From Bacillota bacterium (GTDB lineage: Bacteria > Bacillota > Clostridia > Lachnospirales > Lachnospiraceae), in NCBI GenBank assembly GCA_023409535.1, contig JAEYGZ010000039.1:310001-374000 (forward strand): 64,000 bases of DNA, in the 5' to 3' direction. The notes below the pieces were generated by a model that was not told the origin of the DNA, made no database searches, and saw nothing but the letters and a program-made list of their open reading frames with translations. This document shows, piece after piece, positions 25,391 through 34,038 of the stretch. Each line of letters begins with the position of its first letter. The stretch's first letter is position 1. Both the position numbers and the translations under genes were made by a program.

Positions 25391-26099
25391 AATTCTATGG
25401 TATGAACTGAAACGATTGATCTGGAATAAGGTATTTGTGGGATTACTTGCGGTTTTGCTCCTCTATGGATATGCTCAGCTTACAGGTTCCATTATACGCG
25501 GGGTTGCGAATACGGCTCCATTCTCTCCCTGGAGCTACGGATTTTATTTGTCCCAGATGATATCGATTTTGCTAATTGCGCTGTTGTTTTTTGTTGCTGC
25601 ATTAAATTCGCCGAAGGAGAAAAGGGTACAGGCAATCCTCTTTGCGACCGGTGTGAGGCAATCACATTATTGGCTGACGAAAGCCGCTTCGCACATGATA
25701 GGTTTTTCCCTTTTATGCATTGTCGCAGGTTTGGCCGCAGTGGTTTTTTATATTTCATTATTTCACTTTAAGGATTTTACGAGCTTTTTCGTACCTATGC
25801 TTTTCGCGTTAATCCCGCCCGTAATATTCACTCTGGGTTTGGGAATGGTGCTTGGGAGAATTCATATCGGCCTGGTTTATTTATTCATGATCGCGCTGAC
25901 GATCTATGATTCAATTCCGTTCCCGTATGAATTAAGTGTAACGGCCGGTAATTTTTTCTCCCGGTATCCGCTGGAACTCAAAGTGCTTGATCCGGCCTTT
26001 TCGGTGCCTGCAGGTTTTTTGGCTTCAAGACTTGCCTACATAGCTGCAGGATTATTATTGATCGCATTCTGTTTAATGAAAAAAGCTCGGAGGAGATAA
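25383..26099 (+). CDS. ABC transporter membrane subunit
   Basis: 238 residues with about six hydrophobic segments and a basic C-terminus (KKARRR). It starts with TTG at 25383, preceded by AAGGAGG at 25366-25372, and overlaps the peptidase-permease by 8 bp. It resembles the membrane half of ABC-2 type transporters by topology only. It is probably the partner permease in the same complex. A terminator follows. Confidence 0.78.
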   Translation: MNRILWYELKRLIWNKVFVGLLAVLLLYGYAQLTGSIIRGVANTAPFSPWSYGFYLSQMISILLIALLFFVAALNSPKEKRVQAILFATGVRQSHYWLTKAASHMIGFSLLCIVAGLAAVVFYISLFHFKDFTSFFVPMLFALIPPVIFTLGLGMVLGRIHIGLVYLFMIALTIYDSIPFPYELSVTAGNFFSRYPLELKVLDPAFSVPAGFLASRLAYIAAGLLLIAFCLMKKARRR

Positions 26100-26119
26100 A
26101 GAAATAAGAATAATGATTT

Positions 26120-26203
26120 AACCCCTTTTCTTGTTGATTAACCCGGAAGGCCGGACAAATAACCCGGCGAATGCAGGTTATTCACAGGAAGAGGGGTTTT
26201 TTT
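26120..26203 (+). terminator. Terminator of the BlaI/ABC operon
   Basis: A long imperfect stem (26120-26143 with 26176-26198) ending in a run of seven T. The intervening loop itself contains CCCGG/CCGG inverted segments. Confidence 0.8.
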
Positions 26204-26330
26204 GAAGAGATGTTGACTTTATATAGAATACATTACATAATAATTAATATCATAAAGTTTGAAAAATGGAAAATAGTACAAGATAAAGTACATATGATAT
26301 TCCGGTGATTATTATATTAATGAGGTGTTT

Positions 26331-27293
26331 ATGGGGCAAATCAAATATGGAAAATTAGTGATTATCGGAGCAGGACATGTGGGCTCTGCCATTCTTAATT
26401 CGGTAGTAAGACTGAATCTGATGGAGGATATCGTTGTTATTAACCGCAACAGGGAGAGGGCGCTGGGCGAGGTAATGGATGCCAGCCATACGCTTGCCTT
26501 TGCTTACAGTGTTAATACCACAATCCGTGTGGGAGGATATGAGGAGTGTGCGGATGCGCAAATCATTGTGAATACTGCCGGTCCCAGCATTCCACCCGGT
26601 TCAAAGGACCGAATGGCACTTCTTCACAGCAATGTCCAGGTGATGAATGACATTATGGGTGAGATCACGAAGCATACCAGGGAAGCGATCATTATTAATG
26701 TTTCAAATCCTGTGGACATCCTGACCTATACGGCTCAGAAGAAGTTCGGCTATCCGGCTGACAAGATATTAAGCACGGGAACCATTCTGGATACGGCCAG
26801 ATTTAACAAAATGCTGGGTGACATTTGCGGGGTAGATTCCAAGAATGTAACCGGCTTTGTTCTCGGAGAGCATGGCCATACATCCTTCGTACCGTGGCAT
26901 ACCGTAAATATCTGCGGTATACCCTTTGAGGAATTTGAGCGGCAGTTTGAACCTGCGGAGCACATCGATAAAGAGAAGCTGCTTCATGACGTAAAAAACA
27001 GCGGACTGGAAATTCTCCGGCTGAAGGGCTATACAAGCTCGGGAATTGCTCTAAGTGTGTGCAGGTTAATCGGATCGATCATCCGAAATGAAAAGGCGGT
27101 CCTTCCGGTATCCGTGGTAATGGAGGGCCAGTATGGCTTAAGCGGTGTCGCAATGAGCCTGCCCTGCATTATCTCAAAGAAGGGGATTGAGCGTATCCTG
27201 GAGCTTCCGCTGGATGCTGCTGCCCATAAGGACTTAATGCTTTGCTACGATTATCTGCACGGAAATATTGAAAGTGTAAAAGATATGTTGTAA
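26331..27293 (+). CDS. Lactate/malate dehydrogenase family protein
   Basis: 320 residues. NAD-binding IIGAGHVGSAI, then SNPVDILTY, GTILDTARF (Asp/Arg pair) and catalytic His in GEHGHTSFVPWH. The family enzymes reduce 2-keto acids with NADH; L-lactate dehydrogenase is the closest textbook match. The catalytic motif reads GEHGH where most lactate dehydrogenases have GEHGD, and the mobile loop is PPGSKDRMAL rather than KPGETRLDL, so the substrate could be another 2-keto acid. ATG 26331 with TGAGG at 26321-26325; GTG 26325 is an alternative. Confidence 0.85.
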   Translation: MGQIKYGKLVIIGAGHVGSAILNSVVRLNLMEDIVVINRNRERALGEVMDASHTLAFAYSVNTTIRVGGYEECADAQIIVNTAGPSIPPGSKDRMALLHSNVQVMNDIMGEITKHTREAIIINVSNPVDILTYTAQKKFGYPADKILSTGTILDTARFNKMLGDICGVDSKNVTGFVLGEHGHTSFVPWHTVNICGIPFEEFERQFEPAEHIDKEKLLHDVKNSGLEILRLKGYTSSGIALSVCRLIGSIIRNEKAVLPVSVVMEGQYGLSGVAMSLPCIISKKGIERILELPLDAAAHKDLMLCYDYLHGNIESVKDML

Positions 27294-27406
27294 ATCTCAG
27301 GCATAGAGGAAATCCTATGAAGGATCAAATGTTTTTACTATGGATAAATTAGAGTATTAAGCCGTATTTACAGGATAATACCCATAGATAAGAGAGGAGA
27401 ATTGTT

Positions 27407-28657
27407 ATGAAGGCATATGAAAGGTTAATAGAATACACAAAATATCCGACAGCTTCCGAGGATAGCAGCAGTACCTGTCCCAGCACTCCGGAGCAGCTGG
27501 AATTCGGCAGGGCACTGGTGGAGGAGATGAAAAGTCTCGGAATCAAGGATGCGGCGATGGATAAGAACGGCTATATCATCGGAACCATCGAAGCAAATAT
27601 TGAGAACTGGTCCGGTACGGTAATCGGTTTTATCGCACACATGGATGTGGTGAGAGAGGTTCCCTTTACGGACATAAAAACGAGGATTGTGAAGAATTAT
27701 GACGGAAGTGACATTGTCTTAAATGAGGAGAAGAAAATCGTCTTAAGTCCGAAGGAATATAGTTCCCTGACAGCTTATCAGGGGATGGACCTGCTGGTTA
27801 CCGACGGTACCACACTGCTTGGCGCGGATGATAAGGCGGGGCTTGCCGAGATCCTGACCATGGCTGAGGAACTGCATAAGAATCCATTCATAAAGCATGG
27901 AACCATCAAGATTGGATTTACACCCGATGAAGAAATCGGCCGCGGTGCAGATTTGTTTCAGGTAAAGGATTTTGGTGCAGATTTTGCTTACACGGTGGAC
28001 GGAGCAGCATTCGGTGAAGTGGAATATGAGACCTTTAATGCGGCGGAAGCCCAGATTCATATTAACGGCGTCAGCATCCATCCGGGAAGTGCCAAAGGTA
28101 TGATGAAGAATGCGAACCTTATTGCGATGGAATTCAACAGTATGCTTCCGGCAGCAGAAAGACCGGAGCATACGGAGAACTATGAGGGCTTCTATCATTT
28201 GAACCAGATGGAGGGTATGGTGGATCATGCCAAACTGAAATATATCCTGCGTGATCATGATTCGGAGAAGCTGGAGCAGCGGAAGGCAACCGTTGAGGCC
28301 GCCGCCGCTAAGATCAGGGAAAAGTACGGGGATGAAGTAATCCAGGTCAAGATCAAGGACCAGTACCGGAATATGGCTGAGAAGATCAAGTCCCACTGGC
28401 ATCTGATTGAGACAGCTTATGAGGCTGTGAAGGAGCTGGGGGGTACACCTTACAGTGAACCGGTCAGGGGCGGTACCGACGGTTCCAGACTTTCCTTCAT
28501 GGGCTTGCCCTGCCCCAACCTTGGAACAGGCTCCCACAACCATCACGGCAAGTTTGAATATGCATGCATTCAGTCTATGGACAAGGTTGTTGCGCTGCTG
28601 ATTAATATCGCAGGGAAGTATGCGAAGATGGATGTGCATCAGAAGGATAAGCAGTAG
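27407..28657 (+). CDS. pepT: Peptidase T (tripeptide aminopeptidase)
   Basis: A 416-residue M20 zinc peptidase that releases the N-terminal residue from tripeptides in the cytoplasm. Metal-site motifs: GFIAHMDVV, TLLGADDKAGLAEI, FTPDEEIGRGAD, VDGA and the C-terminal GTDGSRLSFMGLPCPNLGTGSHNHHG. Length is normal for PepT. ATG 27407 after AGAGGAG. It is followed immediately by hairpin element B, which probably also ends transcription. Confidence 0.95.
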   Translation: MKAYERLIEYTKYPTASEDSSSTCPSTPEQLEFGRALVEEMKSLGIKDAAMDKNGYIIGTIEANIENWSGTVIGFIAHMDVVREVPFTDIKTRIVKNYDGSDIVLNEEKKIVLSPKEYSSLTAYQGMDLLVTDGTTLLGADDKAGLAEILTMAEELHKNPFIKHGTIKIGFTPDEEIGRGADLFQVKDFGADFAYTVDGAAFGEVEYETFNAAEAQIHINGVSIHPGSAKGMMKNANLIAMEFNSMLPAAERPEHTENYEGFYHLNQMEGMVDHAKLKYILRDHDSEKLEQRKATVEAAAAKIREKYGDEVIQVKIKDQYRNMAEKIKSHWHLIETAYEAVKELGGTPYSEPVRGGTDGSRLSFMGLPCPNLGTGSHNHHGKFEYACIQSMDKVVALLINIAGKYAKMDVHQKDKQ

Positions 28658-28658
28658 G

Positions 28659-28972
28659 TGGGTGACAAAGGGACGGACACAGGGAAAGGATCCATATGGT
28701 CTGCAGGAAAAGCAGAGACTGCGATCTATTGTGCTAAGCTTTGAAACGATGGAAATAAAAATGGATTGTAGTTTATGACAGCTTTACAGGTCGGCGCACC
28801 AGGGGCATCCATGCCCCGTGCACCTAAATTTGCCGTCCTGGCAAATTTCCCTTCCGGTAGTGAGCATTTTTATTTCCATCGTTTCAAAGCTAAGTACAAT
28901 CACGATCTTGGCCTAATGCTTTTCCTGCAGGCCATATGGATCCTTTCCCTGTGTCCTGTCTTTGGCAGGCTT
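28659..28972 (-). repeat. Long-hairpin element B (non-coding, structured core)
   Basis: Opposite orientation to elements A and C. The plus-strand left arm (about 28671-28764) and right arm (about 28865-28958) are complementary over most of about 94 bp. Read on the minus strand it starts AAGCCTGCCAAAGACAGG and ends CCGTCCCTTTGTCACC. The core has a 9-bp stem AAATTTGCC/GGCAAATTT (28826-28834, 28840-28848) with a 5-nt loop, then AGGTGC, a GGGGCATGGATGCCCC hairpin and GCGCCGACC. The outer arms are unrelated in sequence to those of A and C. It starts 2 bp after the pepT stop. Confidence 0.8.
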
Positions 28973-29083
28973 GAAGTTATGTTTCTTAATCGGAATACTT
29001 GCAATTATCAACGGTGAGCTATAGTAAATTGCTCTCATATGAAGTTACACCCTAAAAGTCCTGGATCTAATCACTATAACTTA

Positions 29084-29398
29084 AAGCAAACCAATGTCAG
29101 GGAAGCAGGGGAAGGACTGAAGCAGTCCGTGTAAAAATCATCAGGCAAAATCGTTATTGAACTTAGTGGAAAGAAGGCAGAAATAAAAAATGGTCACAAC
29201 CTGAGGGGGAGATTGCCATGGAGGGCAATCTCAGGCGCGTTGAACACGGAGGTTCATACGCGCCGGCTCCGTATATCCTACGTCGAGGTTATCCATTTTT
29301 TATTTCTGCCTTCTTTCCACTTAGTTTCAATAGATTGCAGTCTCTGATTTTCACACGGACTACTTCAGTCCTTCCCCTGCTTCCCGTCCCTTTGTCAC
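29084..29398 (+). repeat. Long-hairpin element C (non-coding, structured core)
   Basis: Arms 29098-29193 and 29293-29386 are complementary with a few mismatches. The core has the stem GAGATTGCC/GGCAATCTC (29209-29217, 29224-29232) with a 6-nt loop, then a second stem GGCGCGT-TGAAC pairing with GTTCA-TACGCGCC. The left terminus is AAGCAAACCAATGTCAGG and the right CCGTCCCTTTGTCACC. The outer arm sequence recurs in the remnant at 2124-2188. It ends 8 bp from the stop of the converging GH94 gene. The roughly 110 bp between elements B and C (28973-29083) shows nothing recognisable. Confidence 0.8.
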
Positions 29399-29405
29399 CA
29401 AATTA

Positions 29406-32400
29406 TTAATTTGTATAAACCGTTATCTGCCCACCGCAAGCTATTAAATCCTCTTCTCTGATCAGAATTCCGCCGGTACGGTAGGGATTATTCAATCTGG
29501 TATAAGGAATCTCCTTGGAGCTGCACTCTGCGCTGGTAGAATACCCGTCTGCAATCCGGTAGGTGAACCGTATGGTACGTCCGAAGCATTCATAGGTGAA
29601 GGTCACACCATCCAGCTCCTTTGGCAGTACAGGATCAATAATCAGGCCTTCTTTACAGAAGCGGATCCCAAGTACATTTCCCACAAGCTGCCGGAAATAG
29701 ATTCCCGGGCCGCTGGAATATAACCGCCAGCCGCCTTTCACCTCGATATCCCCTGACTTTAACAGATCGAAGTTACTGTCATATTCATAGCGATTATGGA
29801 AAGCACCGTCGGAGCTGCTAAAATACAGATTGCTTTGACGGATTCCTGCATTTGGGACATGCCGGCGGATTCTTATGGGATTGATATTGAATAGGGAAGC
29901 CCAGGCTTCTTTGCCGTCTCCCAGCTTTGCCAGAGCTTCAATGTATCGGATATGGGCATGGGTATATTGAAGACTGATTTCACGGCCGACATTGGCTGCC
30001 TGCTCCGCGCGTTTGAACAAATGGCTGACACCGCCGTCATAATGGGCGGGACGGTTCATTAAGCGAACGCCGTCGGGGAATTTTAAATTACTTTTGATGG
30101 TTTCGATATTCCGTACCGCCTGCTCCCGATCCACGAGTTCGGCGATGATACTTCTGGTCATGGGAATGAGCCGGTAATTGATGCCTGTGGATTGATCCGA
30201 GGGATGAAGCATGTAATTACAGGGATCGGAGCATTCCAGGAATCCGGCAATTATGCCGTCCTTGATCAGAATGCTGTGAAAGGCGCTTCGAACCTTTGCG
30301 GCTAAGTCCCCCAGTTCCTCTGACAAACCATGGTAAGTGCCTGACAGTGCCTCGGATAAGGAAGTAAAAGCCTGATAAGCCAGAGCTTCCGTCCAGGAGC
30401 TTACCAGCTTTGTCTTAAGCTCCTCGCTTGCCGGCTGCAGGGTGTCATCCCAATCACCGCCTGCATAAGTGATTAATCCGGTATCCCGGATCATCCTGGT
30501 ATGCTTGATGCAATTCACGCAGCGGCTGATATGAGTGATCAAGGCTTCTTTCGTGTCAGGAGCATCCAGATAAGGAAGTGTTACTTCAAGTATTGCGGTG
30601 TCACCTGAGGCCTCAATATAATCTGCGACACTTTTCAAGGGCCAGAAGATCACATCTCCGTGGCATTCACCTGCATTTGCCGTATACCTGTCAAACATAA
30701 ACCATTGCGGCCATTCATTGGTTTCGATGCTTTGGTGGGCGAAAATGTTAAGTAGTATTTGTCGAACAAGTTTATAATTCTGTGTACTGAGAAAAAACTC
30801 CATGGGTCCCTGGCAGATATCACGGGTTCCCCAGGCTGCACCGCCGGGCTGCTCCAGTCCATGGGGCATTGCAAAATGAATCATTGCATTATGCGCATAC
30901 CACCAAACGGTTTCATTTAGCTGAAGAAGGTTTTCTGCCTGATCTCGTCCGCCCTCCAAATGAAAATGATTAATCAGGCTTTGATAATATTCTCTTACGC
31001 TGTTTTTCTCCTCTTCGAAAGATCTGCCGGTTTCCCGGATTTCTTCCTCATAATTTAGGTACCCTCTGATCATAAGGCGGAAGGAGGCTTTGTGTTCCAG
31101 AGCAAGAGTCACAAATGAGCTGTCATAGGAGGTCTGATTCTCATAGAACAGCCGGTCGTCACTGACGGTAAAGGACTCCCCCGGAACCGTGATATCATAG
31201 TGCAGTCCGGGGTATTTCTCAGAGCTCAGTTCAAACCGAATTCCATCCCGGATATCCGTGCAGGAAACCTCATGCTCATATTCATTGCTTCCCAAAGTTA
31301 TTTGATGGGTTATGACATAGTCATAGGCAATACCGCGGCGGCTGGCCACCTCCAGGGATAAGTCCGCCTGTGAACCTGCGGTATATGCGGTGACCGTAAG
31401 GAGATCCCCCGGAAGCTTATAATACCACCGGGAATAATTCATTCCCATCTCATAGACTGCGGATAAGGTTAAAAGGCGGTAGCAGCCATCTATTCGCACA
31501 TAGATTCTCTGACCGCTGTTCTTTTGCACATTCAAGAAGCCCCTTGGTGTTGATAAGAATTTATGAAAATCCGTATTCCCAAGGACCACATGGCTGTTAA
31601 ACACTCCATACATATACTGGCTTGAGGAGATCAGGCGGTCTGAGATATCTTCCCGGTCGGGCGGCGTGATGATGATCGTGCCATGGGGCCGTGGGGTCAG
31701 CAATTCTTTCTCCTTGGTAACAACATGTGCATGCTCCTGTGTAAAAAAGGAGAGCAGGGTACCATTATGAAACTCCTCCAGCGAACGCTTTGGATAAAAG
31801 GACTCGATTTCCTCTTTGGTAAAGGCAGGTGAGGAATAAGGCAAACCGAATTCTTCCTTAACCCGTATACGGTCAAACGAGACGGCACCGTCAGTTTGGT
31901 TTGCTGAGTCATTTACTGCCTTTGCGTAAGCTTCCATAAGTATATCCTGATATTCGGGTGCTCTTACAGCGTCAGGATGATCCGGCAGAAAGAGACCATA
32001 GAAGGTGACGGAATGCTTACCGTCCAGGGTGAGCTTCTCTGTCTGAAGGGCTGTAAAAGCAAATTCATACTGCATCGTATCATCCGGTAAATCGGAGGTT
32101 AAGCTTGCAGGCTGGTTGGTTTCCTTATAGGATAATCCGAAGAATTGAATACCGTCCGTGGCATAATGTACTGCTTTTGCGCCGAGAACACCCTGCTGGA
32201 TATAAGGATTTTTTCCGGAAGAGGGCATATTCTGCCTGGAGCATAGGATATAACCGTGTTCAGGAGTTTCACATACCACATGACCCAGGTATTGTGACAT
32301 ATATAATTCATTGGAGAAGATTGCTCCCGCTTCGGCAATTCCCAGATCCTGACCGTATACCAGGTCAACCTCCCTGCTATAACCCTCCAAAGCTACGGTC

Positions 32401-32711
32401 CAAAACCAGAGGTTATTCACCGGGCGAAAGGTTACCTGATATTTTATTCCTTGAACCTCACCGGTATAATGTAAGGCGGCTTTGGAGACAGAAACAGTAC
32501 CTGCGGATTTTATTCCGAGCAGAGGATAGGCTGTAATACGGTTATTCTGATAGATTCGAAGGTAGATATTATTTACCGAACCATCCTTTACATTACCCCG
32601 GAATTGATTAATCATAAAATTCCCATATTTAAATGAATAGATATCTCCGGATGGAAGAAAATCATAATTCATGTCTTGTTCTGATAAAGTAATAAAGTGC
32701 TTTCTGTCCAT
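29406..32711 (-). CDS. GH94 glycoside phosphorylase, probable 1,2-beta-oligoglucan phosphorylase
   Basis: 1101 residues. The (alpha/alpha)6 catalytic part shows WGTRDICQGPMEFFL, NEWPQWFMFDRY, HGDVIFWPLKSVADYI and TYAGGDWDDTLQPA, where the Asp after GG is the usual catalytic acid of GH94. A large N-terminal beta-sandwich precedes it. Such enzymes split beta-glucans with phosphate, giving glucose 1-phosphate in the cytoplasm. The length (about 1100, versus about 800 for cellobiose phosphorylase) and the neighbours fit the 1,2-beta-oligoglucan phosphorylase type known from Listeria innocua and Lachnoclostridium phytofermentans. It diverges from the sugar importer and shares LacI-type operators with it. 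Linkage specificity is inferred. Confidence 0.82.
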   Translation of the reverse strand: MDRKHFITLSEQDMNYDFLPSGDIYSFKYGNFMINQFRGNVKDGSVNNIYLRIYQNNRITAYPLLGIKSAGTVSVSKAALHYTGEVQGIKYQVTFRPVNNLWFWTVALEGYSREVDLVYGQDLGIAEAGAIFSNELYMSQYLGHVVCETPEHGYILCSRQNMPSSGKNPYIQQGVLGAKAVHYATDGIQFFGLSYKETNQPASLTSDLPDDTMQYEFAFTALQTEKLTLDGKHSVTFYGLFLPDHPDAVRAPEYQDILMEAYAKAVNDSANQTDGAVSFDRIRVKEEFGLPYSSPAFTKEEIESFYPKRSLEEFHNGTLLSFFTQEHAHVVTKEKELLTPRPHGTIIITPPDREDISDRLISSSQYMYGVFNSHVVLGNTDFHKFLSTPRGFLNVQKNSGQRIYVRIDGCYRLLTLSAVYEMGMNYSRWYYKLPGDLLTVTAYTAGSQADLSLEVASRRGIAYDYVITHQITLGSNEYEHEVSCTDIRDGIRFELSSEKYPGLHYDITVPGESFTVSDDRLFYENQTSYDSSFVTLALEHKASFRLMIRGYLNYEEEIRETGRSFEEEKNSVREYYQSLINHFHLEGGRDQAENLLQLNETVWWYAHNAMIHFAMPHGLEQPGGAAWGTRDICQGPMEFFLSTQNYKLVRQILLNIFAHQSIETNEWPQWFMFDRYTANAGECHGDVIFWPLKSVADYIEASGDTAILEVTLPYLDAPDTKEALITHISRCVNCIKHTRMIRDTGLITYAGGDWDDTLQPASEELKTKLVSSWTEALAYQAFTSLSEALSGTYHGLSEELGDLAAKVRSAFHSILIKDGIIAGFLECSDPCNYMLHPSDQSTGINYRLIPMTRSIIAELVDREQAVRNIETIKSNLKFPDGVRLMNRPAHYDGGVSHLFKRAEQAANVGREISLQYTHAHIRYIEALAKLGDGKEAWASLFNINPIRIRRHVPNAGIRQSNLYFSSSDGAFHNRYEYDSNFDLLKSGDIEVKGGWRLYSSGPGIYFRQLVGNVLGIRFCKEGLIIDPVLPKELDGVTFTYECFGRTIRFTYRIADGYSTSAECSSKEIPYTRLNNPYRTGGILIREEDLIACGGQITVYTN

Positions 32712-32755
32712 AATAAAGTCAGACCCTTTCTGCTAAACATATATATTCACTGATA

Positions 32756-32767
32756 GAAAACGTTTCC
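32756..32767. promoter_or_regulatory. LacI-family operator in front of the GH94 gene
   Basis: GAAAACGTTTCC, a near-palindrome inside TAGTGGAAACGTTTTCTA when read on the minus strand. It matches the second site at 32965-32976, and lies 45 bp upstream of the GH94 start. Probably bound by the LacI protein encoded at 36845. Confidence 0.75.
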
Positions 32768-32903
32768 ACTAAATTTGAGAAAATCAATGAAAACACCAAA
32801 TGAACTTAAGGCGAGTATATAGTAAAACATAAAATAAGTCAATAATATAACGAATAAAATGTAAAAATCACTGAAAAAATACTAAAAACATATAAAAATC
32901 TAT

Positions 32904-32978
32904 TTGACAAAGCAGGTCATTGAGACTATAATAGTTCGCATAACATACAACAAATCATATTAGTGGAAACGATTTCAT
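32904..32978 (+). promoter_or_regulatory. Promoter and LacI-type operator of the sugar importer operon
   Basis: A consensus promoter, TTGACA at 32904-32909 and TATAAT at 32927-32932 with a 17-bp spacer. About 30 bp downstream lies TAGTGGAAACGATTTCAT (32961-32978) with the half-site GTGGAAACG shared with the operator before the GH94 gene. A repressor there would block elongation or initiation. The leader continues to the start at 33080. Confidence 0.85.
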
Positions 32979-33079
32979 TGTAATTATGCACGATTATCAT
33001 AAAAAGCGGACGTCAGTGTTCCTAATAAATTTATTTGTTGGGCATGATATACAATATAGATCATTTGGAGGAGATGCAT

Positions 33080-34015
33080 ATGTCTAAGGTAAAGCGCGGT
33101 TTAAAAGGATTTCTGCATGAGATCATACGGCACAGGATTTTATATCTGATGATCACGCCGGTAATTCTGTATTTTATTATCTTTGCTTACATTCCTATGC
33201 CTGGTTCTTACATTGCGTTTGTGGATTACAACTTGGGCAAGGGTATCTTCGGGAGCAAATTTGTCGGCTTTAAGAATTTTGAGTTCTTAATCAGAAACGG
33301 CGATCTGCTGCGAATAACGGTAAACACATTACTGTATAATCTGGCTTTTCTATTATTATGTAACGTATTTCAGATAGCATTCGCCATTATGATATCGGAA
33401 GTCGGAAGCAAGTGGTTTAAGAGACTTTCCCAGTCCGTTATTCTTCTTCCGTATTTTATATCCATGGTTATCGTAGGATACTTTGCTTATAACTTTTTCA
33501 ATTATGATCATGGCTTTATCAACAGTATTTTAGTTAATCTTGGCTTTGAGAAGCACGAATTTTATTCCGATCCGGGAATATGGAAGTACATCATCGTATT
33601 TTTTAAGGTTTGGAATCAAACGGGATATGGTATGATCATTTATCTGGCAACCATCACCGGAATCAGCGGTGAGATATATGAAGCGGCAGCCCTTGACGGT
33701 GTATCTCCCATACAGCGAATTCGTTATATTATCGCTCCTTTATTAAAGCCCACCTTTGTTTTACTGATTTTGTTCGGATTAGGAGGTATTCTCAAGGGTT
33801 CCTTTGATTTGTTCTATAACCTCATAGGAAATAATTCGCTGTTATTTAAGCAGACAGATATTATTGATACTTTTGTATTCCGCAGCTTAGTCAGCCAGTT
33901 TAACTTCCCGCAGGGTGCGGCGGTGGGCTTCTACCAGTCCGTATTTGGCTTAATCCTTGTATTAGCCGTTAATGCTGTCGTCAGGAAGATAGAACCGGAA
34001 AATGCTTTATTCTAA
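33080..34015 (+). CDS. ABC sugar transporter permease (LplB/ThuF type)
   Basis: 311 residues with six membrane segments and the EAA-type loop EAAALDGVSPIQRIRYIIAPLL that contacts the ATPase. The N-terminus has a basic cytoplasmic stretch. ATG 33080 after TTTGGAGGAG (33064-33073). It is first in the operon with the second permease and a lipoprotein. No ATPase gene is present; such importers usually borrow a shared MsmX-type ATPase encoded elsewhere. Confidence 0.93.
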   Translation: MSKVKRGLKGFLHEIIRHRILYLMITPVILYFIIFAYIPMPGSYIAFVDYNLGKGIFGSKFVGFKNFEFLIRNGDLLRITVNTLLYNLAFLLLCNVFQIAFAIMISEVGSKWFKRLSQSVILLPYFISMVIVGYFAYNFFNYDHGFINSILVNLGFEKHEFYSDPGIWKYIIVFFKVWNQTGYGMIIYLATITGISGEIYEAAALDGVSPIQRIRYIIAPLLKPTFVLLILFGLGGILKGSFDLFYNLIGNNSLLFKQTDIIDTFVFRSLVSQFNFPQGAAVGFYQSVFGLILVLAVNAVVRKIEPENALF

Positions 34016-34038
34016 GCAATTATGAAAGGTATGGTGTT

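Noticed and set aside
28775..29409. Short open frames within elements B and C (28775-29017 and 29218-29409).
   Set aside because: They follow the hairpin arms, start without ribosome binding sites and differ completely between copies.
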